A DNA stretch of 64,000 bases, from positions 186,001-250,000 of the forward strand of contig CBDBCU010000008.1 in the NCBI GenBank assembly GCA_965203435.1, written 5' to 3'. Below, piece after piece: positions 31,415-40,587 of the stretch (within the stretch, counting starts at the first letter, position 1; each line of letters starts with the position of its first letter). The position numbers and the translations under genes were made by a program. The DNA is from CBDBCU01 sp965203435 (GTDB lineage: Bacteria; Chloroflexota; Dehalococcoidia; Lucifugimonadales; UBA3495). A model generated the notes under the pieces. That model was not told the origin of the DNA. It was given only the letters and a program-made list of their open reading frames with translations, and did no database searches.

Positions 31415-32366
31415 ATGTCCCTACGCAATGCAGTGGTCGCCCTGGCCTTTCTAATGGCGTTTTTCGCAGGGGGGGGGGTATCCATCAGCCCAAGCCCGGG
31501 CCATCCCCTGGGACTGCGCCGATTGGCAAGCCTTTGCCCACGCCGACCGGACTACGGCTATTCTGGAATCCCTGGCCGAAAACCGCGGCAAGACCCTCTA
31601 CTGCGGCATCGACCAGTCCGACACTTTCAGCAAGGCGGAAACCTGGCAAGCCGGCAAAGATCGCAACGAACGGGATGACACCGTCTATTTCGGAGAACGG
31701 GGCCAATTCCGCGGTTTCATCGCCGCCCAAGAGGGCTGGTTGACCGAGGGGGAATCCGGCGTTACCGGGGTCAGCATTGACCGCATTTTTGAGTTTCCCC
31801 GGGAAAAGCGGCGGGTTAAGCGGGTCAAGCGGATTAGAGTCGGCAGCGGCGCGGCGGAGGCCGATACCTGCATGACGGATTTGGCGGCGGGGCGGACGCC
31901 GGGCAACTTGCTTTGCAGCGCTTGGGGCGGCTGGGGCAACTATTACGGCGACCGCCTCGCGCGCTACCAGCAGGCCCGGCATATTCGGGTCGGCATCGGC
32001 GGCTCGAATATCCTCTGGGAAGTGGACTGGCGCACAAGCGCGCTGATGCGCCGGAATAGCCAGGGCCAGCGCACGGCCGCGGGTACGGCGACGACCATTA
32101 CGCCGGAGCAATGGATGGCCCAAGCGGAAACGGCGGCGGTCAACGCTTGCCGTTCCCGGGGCGCCCGGTATGTGGCCGGCAGCGCCGATTTCGGCCGCGG
32201 CCACAACGCGAATCGCGGCAGCGGCAACAAATGGCACGGGGACAACCTGGGCTGGTTTTACGATAACGAGCAACATTCCACGAATATGAACCAGTATCGC
32301 GCCCGGGCCCGGCAAAGCCGCACCTGGACGGCCACCTGCAAGAAAACCATCCGCCGCACCCGTTAG
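31415..32366 (+). pseudogene. Secreted protein interrupted at a G10 tract (frameshift or phase-variable)
   Basis: The ATG at 31415 opens a signal peptide (MSLRNAVVALAFLMAFFAGGG). At a run of ten G (31469-31478) the reading frame is lost. In the third frame the protein goes on without a stop from 31479: PSAQARAIPWDCADWQAF, which contains a good signal-peptidase site (AQA-RA), then NRGKTLYCGIDQSDTF and a long body to 32366. A tract of nine G would restore one frame of about 316 residues. The mature part is Cys-containing and basic at its end (RQSRTWTATCKKTIRRTR), with no recognised domain. A nuclease-like secreted protein is a guess only. It could be decayed, a sequencing error or a phase-variable gene. 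Confidence 0.75.
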
Positions 32367-32384
32367 CGGTAGGGGGCCTAAGGT

Positions 32385-32965
32385 ATTCTTTCCGCTCATC
32401 CTGAACTTGTTGAAGGATGGGCGGAACTGCTTGCCGGTGCCCTCTTTACTGTCATTCCCGGCCGCCCCTACCGTCATTCCCGCGTAAGCGGGAATCCGGC
32501 GGCGGACGGACAGCAACGGGCGGTCTTTTCAGTACCGTTCGGGATTCCCGCTTACGCGGGAAGGACGGTAGAGAGGGCGGCCGCAACCCCACCATCCGCT
32601 CATCCTGAAACCCGGTTGCCCCTTTTCCGCTCATCCTGAACTTGTTGAAGGATGGGAACGGCGGCGGGAAAGGCAGGATGGGCCGGAATGACTACGGGCC
32701 ATCCTTCAACAAGTTCAGGATGAGCGGAAAGAAATTTGCGGCCCCCTACCGTCCTTCCCGCGTAAGCGGGAATCCCGCAGCGGCTTGCCAAGACTGCGGC
32801 ATTATAAGGCAGTACCGTCGGGATTCCCGCCCCGCTCTACCGTCATTCCCGCGTAAGCGGGAATCTGGGGGTTGCCTGTCGACAATACCATCCTAAGGCA
32901 GTACCGTCGGGATTCCCGCTTACGCGGGAATGACGGTAGGGGGCGGGATGGACGGTAAAACCACC
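32385..32965. repeat. Gap filled with family A and B copies
   Basis: The 738-base gap 32367-33104 holds family B copies (about 32393-32423, 32597-32656, and inverted 32700-32728) and family A pairs (about 32470-32570, 32750-32825 and 32838-32938). One right arm at about 32820 is truncated. Nothing else is seen apart from the RadC leader at the end. Confidence 0.85.
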
Positions 32966-33104
32966 GCCAAAAATCCATCCCGGCCAATTCCCCGTCAGTG
33001 ACGCTGCCCCCCTTGCGCCGCCGCTAAGGTCGTGGTCACAATAATTCCCAACCCTAATTTACATAACGGCGGCCCCGGCCGCCGCGGAAAGGGAGGGGAT
33101 TTTT

Positions 33105-33932
33105 ATGGTTACTGCCTTGGCCCCGCAAGTCGCGCCGGTCGACCGGCGTAATGTGGCTCCCCCGATTGTCCCCATAGTGGACGATTTACCCGATCCGGCG
33201 GCTATTGCGGCGGCCGCTGTCCCGGAAATGCCGCCGCCGGTCTATCAGCCCAAGCTGCGGGATATGCCGCAGGGGGAACGGCCCCGGGAACGGCTGCGCG
33301 ACTATGGCCCCGGCCATCTGAGCAATGCCGAACTGATTGCCATTCTGCTCCGCACCGGCATTCAGGGGGAGAATGTGCTGGCGATGTCCAACCGCCTGCT
33401 GGCCCGCTTTCAGGGCTTGGCCGGCCTGGGCCGCAGCGCCTTTGCCGAACTCTGCGCCGAGCGCGGCCTCAGCGAGGCCAAAGCCTGCCAACTGATGGCC
33501 GCCCTGGAACTGGGCCGCCGTTTCAGCTCCCTGTCCCCCCAGGATCGGGCGGTCATCCATTCTCCCCAGGATGTAGCCAACCTGCTCCAGGCCGAAATGT
33601 CCACCCTGGAGCAGGAACACTTGCGCGCCCTGCTGCTCAACACCAAAAATCAGGTGCTGCGCGTCCACAACATCTATGTGGGCAATGTGAACAGCTCCAT
33701 CGTCCGCGCCGCCGAAGTCTTTCGGCCGGCCGTGCGGGAAAATGCCCCATCGATTATAATCGTCCACAATCATCCTTCGGGGGATCCGACGCCCAGCCCG
33801 GAGGATGCCGCCGTCACCCGGGAATTGGCCGCCGCCGGCAAACTGCTGAATATCGAGCTCCTCGACCATATCGTTATCGGCAGCGGCGGCCGCTATGTGA
33901 GCCTGAAAGAGAAAAAGTTGGGGTTTGATTGA
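33105..33932 (+). CDS. radC: RadC family JAMM protein
   Basis: The 275-residue protein has a Pro-rich lead of about 50 residues and then RERLRDYGPGHLSNAELIAILLRTG (helix-hairpin-helix region). The JAMM/MPN domain follows, with metal ligands H221, H223 and D234 in HNHPSGDPTPSPED. The C-terminus LLDHIVIGSGGRYVSLKEKKLGF is typical. RadC was named as a repair protein, but its function is disputed; the domain is a predicted metalloprotease or isopeptidase fold. It starts after GGGAGGGGATTTTT. Its stop overlaps the TTG start of the next gene. Confidence 0.95.
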   Translation: MVTALAPQVAPVDRRNVAPPIVPIVDDLPDPAAIAAAAVPEMPPPVYQPKLRDMPQGERPRERLRDYGPGHLSNAELIAILLRTGIQGENVLAMSNRLLARFQGLAGLGRSAFAELCAERGLSEAKACQLMAALELGRRFSSLSPQDRAVIHSPQDVANLLQAEMSTLEQEHLRALLLNTKNQVLRVHNIYVGNVNSSIVRAAEVFRPAVRENAPSIIIVHNHPSGDPTPSPEDAAVTRELAAAGKLLNIELLDHIVIGSGGRYVSLKEKKLGFD

Positions 33933-35272
33933 AGTTAAGCCGGTTCCTCCTGCCGCCCTTGCTGCTGCTGGCCTTGGCCCTGTTGCCGGCTCTGGCCGGG
34001 TGCCGGGCCGGAACGCCGCCGGCCGCCATCCCGGCCGCAACCATTGCGCCGCCGCCGATAGAGCGGCCGGTTGTTACCCTGACCGCCGCCATCCCGACGA
34101 TGACGCCCACGCCGTCCCCGATTCCCACGCCCACCGCTACGCCGGCGCCGACCGCTACCCCCACGCCGGTTCCCACTGATACGCCTATGCCCACGCCAAC
34201 TCCGACGGCTACCCCTACGCCGACTCCTACCCCAACTTTAACGCCAACTCCGACGCCGACACCCACTCCTACCCCCACGCCAACACCGCGGCCGACCGCT
34301 ACCCCGACGCCGACGCCGCGGCCGACCTCTACACCAACGCCCACGCCCCGGCCCACGCCGACGCCGGTTTGGGAGCCGCAGGTCGTCCGCTTGGCCGGCA
34401 GCAACTTCGGCTATCTGGTGGAATTAAGCATCTACCTGCCCGGCGTTGCCGAGGAGCAGGTGGTTCGCAAGGTGGAAATGTATTTCCCCCAGCCGGGCTA
34501 CGAGGAATATATCGTTATCTTTGCCCGCCAGCGCAACGGCTACTTCCGGGGGCAAATCTATGTGGAACGGGATCGGCTGAAACGGGCGCCCACCGCCGCC
34601 TGGTTTCAGGCCAATGTTTATATTGACATTGAGGAGTTTCCGGTACGCATTGCCTGCACCGGCAGTATGCGCCCGGTCATTGACTGCGGCGATGAGGTTA
34701 TCTTTGAGCCGGCGCCCCGGGGCGGCCAATTGCAGACCGGCGATATAATCACTTTCCGCCTCAGCCGGGCCGATGTGTCGGTGGACGAGGATTGTTCCTC
34801 TCTGTTCACCGCGCCCAACCTGCGCGGCACCCGATACATCATCCACCGCATCCAGCAGAATGTGCGCGGCTCCAGCCCGCCCCGCTATGTTACCAAAGGC
34901 GACAACAACCCGGAACGCGACCCTTGCCTGGTCAGCGAAAACAGCGTCATCTTTCGGGTCGTGGCGGTTAACAAGAATGTCTATGTCCTTGACCAGGCCC
35001 GGTACGATGAATATGTCGCGGAACATCAGCGGCTGCTGACCGCCTATCGGGAAAAGCGGGCGGAGCGGCAGGATTTGCTGGAGCGGTACTATGCCGGCCT
35101 GGCGGAATACTACCGAATGGGCTATTCCGGGGCGCGGCAGGAAACCCTCGACCGCTTTTACACCAGCCTGGAAACTATGCGGCGGCAAATCAACCGCTTG
35201 CTTGACGAACTGATTCAACTGCGGTCGGATTTGCGGGCCGCCCAGCGCCGCATTGCCAGCGTAGTCCGCTGA
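33929..35272 (+). CDS. Lipoprotein with Thr-Pro linker and S26B-type signal-peptidase-like domain
   Basis: The 447-residue protein starts with TTG inside the radC stop (MKLSRFLLPPLLLLALALLPALAGC, lipobox Cys 25). A linker of about 90 residues is nearly all Thr-Pro repeats. After a beta-rich region (about 150-235) comes a S26-like block: IACTGSMRPVIDCGDEVIF with Ser 246, then GDIITFRL, RGTRYIIHRI with His 306, and YVTKGDNN. The Ser/His pairing with HRI in place of the bacterial Lys is the S26B pattern of SipW, archaeal and ER peptidases. The last 100 residues form a helical coiled coil. Being anchored by lipid rather than a helix is unusual for this fold. Activity is inferred. Confidence 0.82.
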   Translation: MKLSRFLLPPLLLLALALLPALAGCRAGTPPAAIPAATIAPPPIERPVVTLTAAIPTMTPTPSPIPTPTATPAPTATPTPVPTDTPMPTPTPTATPTPTPTPTLTPTPTPTPTPTPTPTPRPTATPTPTPRPTSTPTPTPRPTPTPVWEPQVVRLAGSNFGYLVELSIYLPGVAEEQVVRKVEMYFPQPGYEEYIVIFARQRNGYFRGQIYVERDRLKRAPTAAWFQANVYIDIEEFPVRIACTGSMRPVIDCGDEVIFEPAPRGGQLQTGDIITFRLSRADVSVDEDCSSLFTAPNLRGTRYIIHRIQQNVRGSSPPRYVTKGDNNPERDPCLVSENSVIFRVVAVNKNVYVLDQARYDEYVAEHQRLLTAYREKRAERQDLLERYYAGLAEYYRMGYSGARQETLDRFYTSLETMRRQINRLLDELIQLRSDLRAAQRRIASVVR

Positions 35273-35460
35273 ATTAACATGGATGAACAGGATAGACAGG
35301 ATTTTGGGTTGTCTGCTAATCAGGGTTCTACCGGTAGGGAAATGATCCTGCCGAATAGACAGGAGGTTTTGGTATCTGCCAATCAAGATTCTTTCCTTCC
35401 CGGCAGAATCCTGATTAGCATACCTCAAAATCCTGCCTATCCTGTCTATCCATGTTAATA
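35273..35460. repeat. Family C palindromic element, copy 2 (long form)
   Basis: Ends TTAACATGGATGAACAGGAT and TGTCTATCCATGTTAA face each other over about 187 bases. The interior has two nested inverted segments (CTGCTAATCAGG / CTGATTAGCATA). It lies between the convergent peptidase-like and GGT genes, so it may also terminate both. Confidence 0.88.
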
Positions 35461-37047
35461 CCCCACGGCGCAGCCGTCTTTGCGCGGTTCGGAGCCGGCC
35501 CACAGCACGCCGCTGGCCGGGTGACGGCGGATTATCTGCCCGCCGCCCATTCCGACCCGCGCGTGGCCGCGGATTTGTTGCAGGTTATGCCCCCGCCGCT
35601 GCAATCCGCTAACCACTTCCGGGGCCAAGCCCTCCTCAATCAGCGTAGTATCGCCGATAACCTGAAAGCGCAGGGCATTCAGAGCCTGCTGCGGCTCCAT
35701 CCCGAAATCGGTCAGATTGCAAATCACCTGCAAATGCCCCTGCGGCTGCATAAACCCGCCCATCACCCCGTAGCACAGGTGCAGCTCGCCGTCAATGGTA
35801 GCCATCGCCGGAATGATGGTGTGATAGGGGCGCTTGCCCGGGGCCAGGGCGTTGGGATGTTCCGGCTCCAGGGAAAAGAGGGAGGCCCGGTTTTGCAGGA
35901 CAATGCCGGTGTTGGGAACGACCAGCCCGCTGCCGAAGTTGATGTAGATGCTGTTGATGAAAGAGCAGGCATTGCCCGCGCCATCTACGCAGCTGATATA
36001 GACCGTGTCGCCGCCGGCCGGCAAATCGCCAAAGGGGGCGTAGTCCATGGCCCGGGCCGGGTCAATCAGCCCTCGCCGCTGGGCCGCATAGCCCTTGTCG
36101 GTCAGTTGTCGGATGGGAACGGCGGCTTGGCGGGGGTCGGCCACATAGCGATGGGCGTCGGCAAAGGCCAGCCGCATCGCCTCGATCAGATGATGATAGG
36201 TGTCCACCGTCTGCGGCCGCATCGCCGCCAGGTCAAAGCCCTCGACAATGTTCAGGGCTTCGAGGGCGGCGATGCCTTGGCCGTTGGGCGGACATTCCCA
36301 GCAGGTAACGCCGCGATAGTCGGTACTGATCGGTTCATCCCAATCGGAAGTATGCGCTGCCAAATCCTCAGTAGCAATCCAGCCGCCCTGTTCCTGCACA
36401 AAATCGGCGATTTTAGCGGCGATTTCCCCCCGATAAAAGGCGTCGGAACCGCCCTCGGCGATGGCGCGCAGGGTGCGGGCCAAGGTCGGCAGCCGCATCA
36501 CTTCCCCTTGCCGCGGCGGCCGGCCGTTGAGCAGCATCTCCTGGCCCGAGGGCAAGGCGGCCAGGCGTTCCTGCTGGCCTGACCACTGATAAGCGATGTA
36601 GTCGGTAACGGGAAACCCTTCCTCGGCGTAGCGGATGGCCGGCCGCAGGACGGCGGCCAGGGGCATAGTGCCATAGGCATTGAGGATGGTTTCCCAGCCG
36701 TGCGCCGCGCCGGGGATGGATACGGAAAAGACGCCGTCGGTAGGCATTTGAGAGTAACCGGCAGCGCGCAGTTGGCCGATATTGGCCGCCGCCGGAGCCC
36801 GGCCGCTGCCGTTCAGGGCGCGCACTTGCTTTTCCCGATCCAGCCAAATCAGGGCGAACAGATCGCCGCCCACGCCGGTGGATTCCGGCTCCACCACATT
36901 AAGGACGGCGGCGGCGGCTACGGCGGCATCCACCGCATTGCCGCCGTTAATCAGCATTTGCAGCCCGGCTTGGGCCGCCAAAGGCTGGCTGGTCGCCACC
37001 ATCCCGTTTTTAGCCAATACCGGAGAACGCCGGGAATCAAAAAACAT
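35455..37047 (-). CDS. Gamma-glutamyltransferase family protein
   Basis: The 530-residue Ntn-hydrolase precursor has GMVATSQPLAAQAGLQMLINGGNAVDAAVA and PESTGVGGDLFALIW in the large-subunit part. The autoprocessing site is GGDTVYISCVDGAGNACSFINS with nucleophile T348, and later MGGFMQPQGHLQVICNLTDFGM. There is no clear signal peptide, so this looks like a cytoplasmic GGT-like enzyme of the type acting on glutathione or related gamma-glutamyl compounds. The starting ATG at 37047 follows a purine-rich stretch GAGGGAATAGCGGC. The C-terminus is encoded into the edge of a family C repeat. Confidence 0.93.
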   Translation of the reverse strand: MFFDSRRSPVLAKNGMVATSQPLAAQAGLQMLINGGNAVDAAVAAAAVLNVVEPESTGVGGDLFALIWLDREKQVRALNGSGRAPAAANIGQLRAAGYSQMPTDGVFSVSIPGAAHGWETILNAYGTMPLAAVLRPAIRYAEEGFPVTDYIAYQWSGQQERLAALPSGQEMLLNGRPPRQGEVMRLPTLARTLRAIAEGGSDAFYRGEIAAKIADFVQEQGGWIATEDLAAHTSDWDEPISTDYRGVTCWECPPNGQGIAALEALNIVEGFDLAAMRPQTVDTYHHLIEAMRLAFADAHRYVADPRQAAVPIRQLTDKGYAAQRRGLIDPARAMDYAPFGDLPAGGDTVYISCVDGAGNACSFINSIYINFGSGLVVPNTGIVLQNRASLFSLEPEHPNALAPGKRPYHTIIPAMATIDGELHLCYGVMGGFMQPQGHLQVICNLTDFGMEPQQALNALRFQVIGDTTLIEEGLAPEVVSGLQRRGHNLQQIRGHARVGMGGGQIIRRHPASGVLWAGSEPRKDGCAVGY

Positions 37048-37082
37048 AGCCGCCGCTATTCCCTCCGCTATCTTTTCCCGTT

Positions 37083-37318
37083 GCCTTTCCGCGCACCCTG
37101 AACTTGTTGCCGGGTCATCCTGAACCGGTTGCCGGATGCTCGTACGACCGTCCGCACCGTCCGCTCATCCTGAACTTGTTGAAGGATGGCCCATTGTAAC
37201 ACACCCCCGGCTTATTCCCGGCGGCGGCGTATCACCCCATTCATCCGGCAACAAACTCAGGACGAACCGGAGGATACGCCGCCAGCCCAACCTAATCCGG
37301 TCTAGCCATGTTAATACC
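37083..37318. repeat. Family B copies and a family C end remnant
   Basis: Between the GGT start and the NnrDE stop are family B copies (about 37088-37128, 37164-37190) and a decayed one. A family C right end (CCGGTCTAGCCATGTTAATA, 37297-37316) lies just before the NnrDE stop. Confidence 0.7.
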
Positions 37319-37321
37319 CGC

Positions 37322-38887
37322 TCAAATCGCCGCCAGCAAATCCCCGGCCAGCAGGCCGCCGGAGAGCAGCTTGGCCGCCGCCGCGCCGTGCCGATACACC
37401 CCGCAACTGGCGGCATCGAAGCCGTTCAAGCCCTGGGCCAGCAAGCCGGCGATAATGCCGGTCAACACATCTCCGGTACCGCCGGTCGCCAGGGCGGGAT
37501 TGGCAAAGGGGGATAGGCGCGCCAATCCCGCCGGATACTGCCATCCCGGTTCGGCAATGGCGGTGTAAGCCCCTTTCAAGACCACTACGGCCCCCCATTC
37601 GGCGGCATAATGGCGGGCAAGGTTGATCCTTTCTTGCTGCACTGCGGCGGTGGCTAAGCCGGTCAGAGTCGCCATTTCCCCGGGATGCGGCGTCAAAATC
37701 AGCGGCGTGGCTATCCGCTGCGGCCAATCCGCAATTTGCGCCAGGCAATTCAACCCGTCGGCGTCCACCACCGTGGGCAAAGGCGGGTAGGGCGGCGTCA
37801 GCAACAGCCGCTGGATGAATTCCGTCACGCCCGCCGATTGTCCCAAGCCGCTGCCCACGGCCATACTGCTGTAGCGCGGCAACGCCGCCCGGATAACCGC
37901 CGCCGCGGCCGGCTGCGCCCGCCCGGCCGCATCCTCCGGCAAAGGCAAGTGGATGATTTCCGGCCGCAGGGCCGCCGCCCGGAGATAGACGCTTTGCGGC
38001 GCGGCCAGCGTTACCAGGCCGGCCCCGGCCCGGGCCGCCGCCGCGGCCGCCAATACCGCCGCCCCGGCATAAGGGCGGGAACCGGCTACAATCAAAGCAT
38101 GGCCGAAAGTGCCTTTGTGGGCCTGCAACGGCCGCGGCGGCGGGCGGCCGGCGGCCCAATCCGCCGTCAGCAATTCCAGGGGAATATCCCCTTCCCCCAA
38201 GCCGGCCGGCAAGCCAATATCCAGAACTTGCAATTCGCCGACTTTTTCCGCGCCGGGAAAGGTAAGCAAGCCGACTTTGGGATAGGCCAGGGCCAGAGTA
38301 AAATCGGCGGCCGGGGTAGTGTCATCGACCGCCCCGCTATCGGCATCCAAGCCGGTAGGCAAATCCAGAGCCGCCAGCAGCGGCCGGGATTGCTTTTCCC
38401 GCCGTAGGCTGACCCGCCGCAGCACTTCCTTAACCGGCCCGGCCAGGGGACGGGAACGGCCGGTACCCAATACGGCATCGAGAATCAGCCGGCTATTGTC
38501 AAGCCAATTATCCAGGAGGGCAAAGTCCGGGTCGGTATCCGGAGATTGGAGGGGGATGGCATAAGGGCCGGCCGCCGCCACTTTAGCCGCCAGTTTGTTA
38601 TCCGGATGGGGATTGGCCGGCCAACCGGCTGCCAGATAGACGGCAACTTCCGCGCCCCACCGCCGCAGATGCCGGGCCGCCACCAGCCCGTCGGCCCCGT
38701 TGTTGCCCGGCCCGGCCAAGACCAATATCCGCACGCCGGCAATACCGCCCCACCGTTCCCGTATAGCCTGAGCCACGGCCAAGCCGGCCTGTTCCATCAA
38801 AGCGTCGGTGGACACTCCGACTCCGGCGGCCGCCTGTTCCAAGGCCGCCATCTGCCCGGCGGTAACTACCTTGAGGTTATGGGCCAT
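37322..38887 (-). CDS. nnrDE: Bifunctional NAD(P)HX epimerase/dehydratase
   Basis: The 521-residue fused enzyme repairs hydrated NADH and NADPH. The N-terminal epimerase half (about 1-215) shows MEQAGLAVAQAI, LVLAGPGNNGADGLVAARHLRRWG and LDLPTGLDADSG. The C-terminal ADP-dependent dehydratase half (about 225-515) shows AHKGTFGHALIVAGS, VDADGLNCLA, ILTPHPGEMATLTG and NPALATGGTGDVLTGIIAGL. The start is ATG 38887; the frame extends to 38956 through a family B repeat, so the shorter form is taken. It follows the acpS gene in the same direction. Confidence 0.94.
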   Translation of the reverse strand: MAHNLKVVTAGQMAALEQAAAGVGVSTDALMEQAGLAVAQAIRERWGGIAGVRILVLAGPGNNGADGLVAARHLRRWGAEVAVYLAAGWPANPHPDNKLAAKVAAAGPYAIPLQSPDTDPDFALLDNWLDNSRLILDAVLGTGRSRPLAGPVKEVLRRVSLRREKQSRPLLAALDLPTGLDADSGAVDDTTPAADFTLALAYPKVGLLTFPGAEKVGELQVLDIGLPAGLGEGDIPLELLTADWAAGRPPPRPLQAHKGTFGHALIVAGSRPYAGAAVLAAAAAARAGAGLVTLAAPQSVYLRAAALRPEIIHLPLPEDAAGRAQPAAAAVIRAALPRYSSMAVGSGLGQSAGVTEFIQRLLLTPPYPPLPTVVDADGLNCLAQIADWPQRIATPLILTPHPGEMATLTGLATAAVQQERINLARHYAAEWGAVVVLKGAYTAIAEPGWQYPAGLARLSPFANPALATGGTGDVLTGIIAGLLAQGLNGFDAASCGVYRHGAAAAKLLSGGLLAGDLLAAI

Positions 38888-38892
38888 TTCGC

Positions 38893-38995
38893 TCACACTG
38901 GATCCGTTAAAGGATGACCCGGAACTTGCCGCCGGGTCATCCCGAAACTCAATCATCCGCTCATCCTGAACTTGTTGAAGGATGGCCGCAAACTT
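38893..38995. repeat. Family B copies upstream of nnrDE
   Basis: Two copies between acpS and nnrDE: CATCCGCTCATCCTGAACTT at about 38954-38985 and a decayed one at about 38901-38945. Confidence 0.65.
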
Positions 38996-39004
38996 GCTGA
39001 AAGG

Positions 39005-39394
39005 TTATTCTGAACCCATCGCAGGATTGGATTGCGCCACCACAAAGGCCACCGCATACTCCCGGGAATGGGACAGGCTCAGGGCCATTTGCCGGACGCC
39101 CAACCGATCCGCCCGCGCTTGGGCCCGCCCGTAGAGCCGCAGGGAGGGCGCGCCGCTTTCCGCCCGCACCACCTCAATATCCTGCCAGCCCACGCCGCGA
39201 ATGCCGGTGCCTAAGGCTTTCATCGCCGCCTCCTTGGCGGCAAAACGGGCCGCCAGGTTCGCCGGGCGGCCGCGGCAATAGTCAATCTCCCCCGGCGTAT
39301 AGACCCGCCGCAGAAAGCGGCCGCCATACCGCGCCAAAACCCCGGCGATGCGGGAAATTTCAATAATGTCAACGCCGGTGGTCAAAGTGTCCAT
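39005..39394 (-). CDS. acpS: Holo-[acyl-carrier-protein] synthase
   Basis: The 129-residue AcpS-type phosphopantetheinyl transferase transfers the 4'-phosphopantetheine arm from CoA to acyl carrier protein. The metal-binding motif is TTGVDIIEISRI (Asp 9) and the second motif is AARFAAKEAAMKALGTG. The C-terminal strand MALSLSHSREYAVAFVVA is typical. The ATG at 39394 is chosen because AAGGA lies about nine bases before it; an upstream ATG at 39418 has no ribosome site. It precedes nnrDE, a common neighbour for AcpS in many genomes. Confidence 0.94.
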   Translation of the reverse strand: MDTLTTGVDIIEISRIAGVLARYGGRFLRRVYTPGEIDYCRGRPANLAARFAAKEAAMKALGTGIRGVGWQDIEVVRAESGAPSLRLYGRAQARADRLGVRQMALSLSHSREYAVAFVVAQSNPAMGSE

Positions 39395-39434
39395 CAAGGC
39401 AATCCTTGCCTTTGCCATTGTAAGAGTTGCGCCG

Positions 39435-39695
39435 CCCCCACAGTCATTCCCGCGTAAGCGGGAATCCCGGACGGCGCTGCCTTATGCCGCCGCATCACCG
39501 ACAAGCCACCGCGGGATTCCCGCTTACGCGGGAATGACGGTAGGAGGCGGCCCGGATGACGGTAGCGGCGCCGCCACGCATCATCATACCCCCCTAATCC
39601 GGCGGCTGATGCCCGGCCAAGTTCCGGTTGGGCCGGATGCGGGACACCCCTTTTCCGCTCGTCCTGAACTGGTTGAAGGACGGCAAAGGATGAAA
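39435..39695. repeat. Family A pair, duplicated metF 3' end and family B copy
   Basis: The gap 39395-39705 contains a family A pair (about 39440-39542). A 58-base segment (39591-39649) duplicates the last bases of metF (39703-39761) with a few changes. A family B copy (39652-39682) follows. The metF copy would encode the C-terminus NLAGHQPPD without the rest. Confidence 0.85.
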
Positions 39696-39705
39696 GCGCC
39701 TCCCC

Positions 39706-40587
39706 CTAATCCGGCGGCTGATGCCCGGCCAAATTCAGGTTGGACAGGATGCGGGACACCGAATAGCTGCGGTTCAGCACATAGAAATGCACCCCGGCCG
39801 CGCCTTGCGCCCACAAATCCCGCACCTGCTCGCTGGCGTACTCAATGCCCAACTCCCGCACCGCGGCATCATCCTCGGCATACCGCTCCAAGCGGGCATC
39901 CAGTTCCGGCGGGATGGTCGCGCCGCACAAGGCGGTAAAACGCCGCACCTGGGCCGTGTTCAGGATGGGCAATACCCCCGGAATGATGGGAACGCCAATG
40001 CCGGCCCGTTCCGCCCGTTCCCGCAGGGCGTAGAAATGGCGATTGTCATAGAACAGCTGGGTAATCAGAAAATCCGCCCCCTTGTCCACCTTGACCCGGG
40101 CGTAGTGAATATCGGTGTCCAGGTCGGGGGATTCGGTATGGCCTTCGGGATAGCAGGCGGCGGCCAGGCCAAAGGCAAAGTTGGCCCGGATATGCTCAAT
40201 CAGTTCGTCGGCGTGCTGAAAACCGCCGTCGGCCGGCGTAAAGGTTTCCTGCCCCCGGGGCGGGTCGCCGCGCAGGGCGATGACATTCTCAATGCCGGCC
40301 GCCGCCAGCCGTTCCAAGACGCCGTGAACCTCGCCTTTCGTCTGGGCCACGCAGGTCAAATGGGCCATCACCGTCAAATCGGTCTCGGCCTGCGCCTGGG
40401 CGGTAATGGCCTCGGTATAGGCCCGGGTGGAGCCGCCGGCCCCATAGGTAACGGAAATAAAGTCCGGATTGAAAGCCCGCACCCGGTCAATAGCCCGAAA
40501 AACGGCCGGAATGCCGGATTCCTCCCGGGGCGGGAAAAACTCGCAGGAAACGGTGCGGCGATTTTGCAGCAGCTCTTTGATTTTCAC
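39706..40587 (-). CDS. metF: 5,10-Methylenetetrahydrofolate reductase
   Basis: The 293-residue flavin enzyme reduces methylenetetrahydrofolate to 5-methyltetrahydrofolate for methionine synthesis and C1 metabolism. TIM-barrel motifs are TVSCEFFPPREE, FISVTYGAGGSTR, AHLTCVAQTKGE, NVIALRGDPPRGQETF, DFLITQLFYDNRHFYALRE and VPIIPGVLPI. The GTG at 40587 is taken as start: it gives the standard N-terminus VKIKELLQNRR and has AAGGA about 14 bases upstream. Upstream ATGs at 40620 and 40644 are in frame. Confidence 0.94.
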   Translation of the reverse strand: MKIKELLQNRRTVSCEFFPPREESGIPAVFRAIDRVRAFNPDFISVTYGAGGSTRAYTEAITAQAQAETDLTVMAHLTCVAQTKGEVHGVLERLAAAGIENVIALRGDPPRGQETFTPADGGFQHADELIEHIRANFAFGLAAACYPEGHTESPDLDTDIHYARVKVDKGADFLITQLFYDNRHFYALRERAERAGIGVPIIPGVLPILNTAQVRRFTALCGATIPPELDARLERYAEDDAAVRELGIEYASEQVRDLWAQGAAGVHFYVLNRSYSVSRILSNLNLAGHQPPD

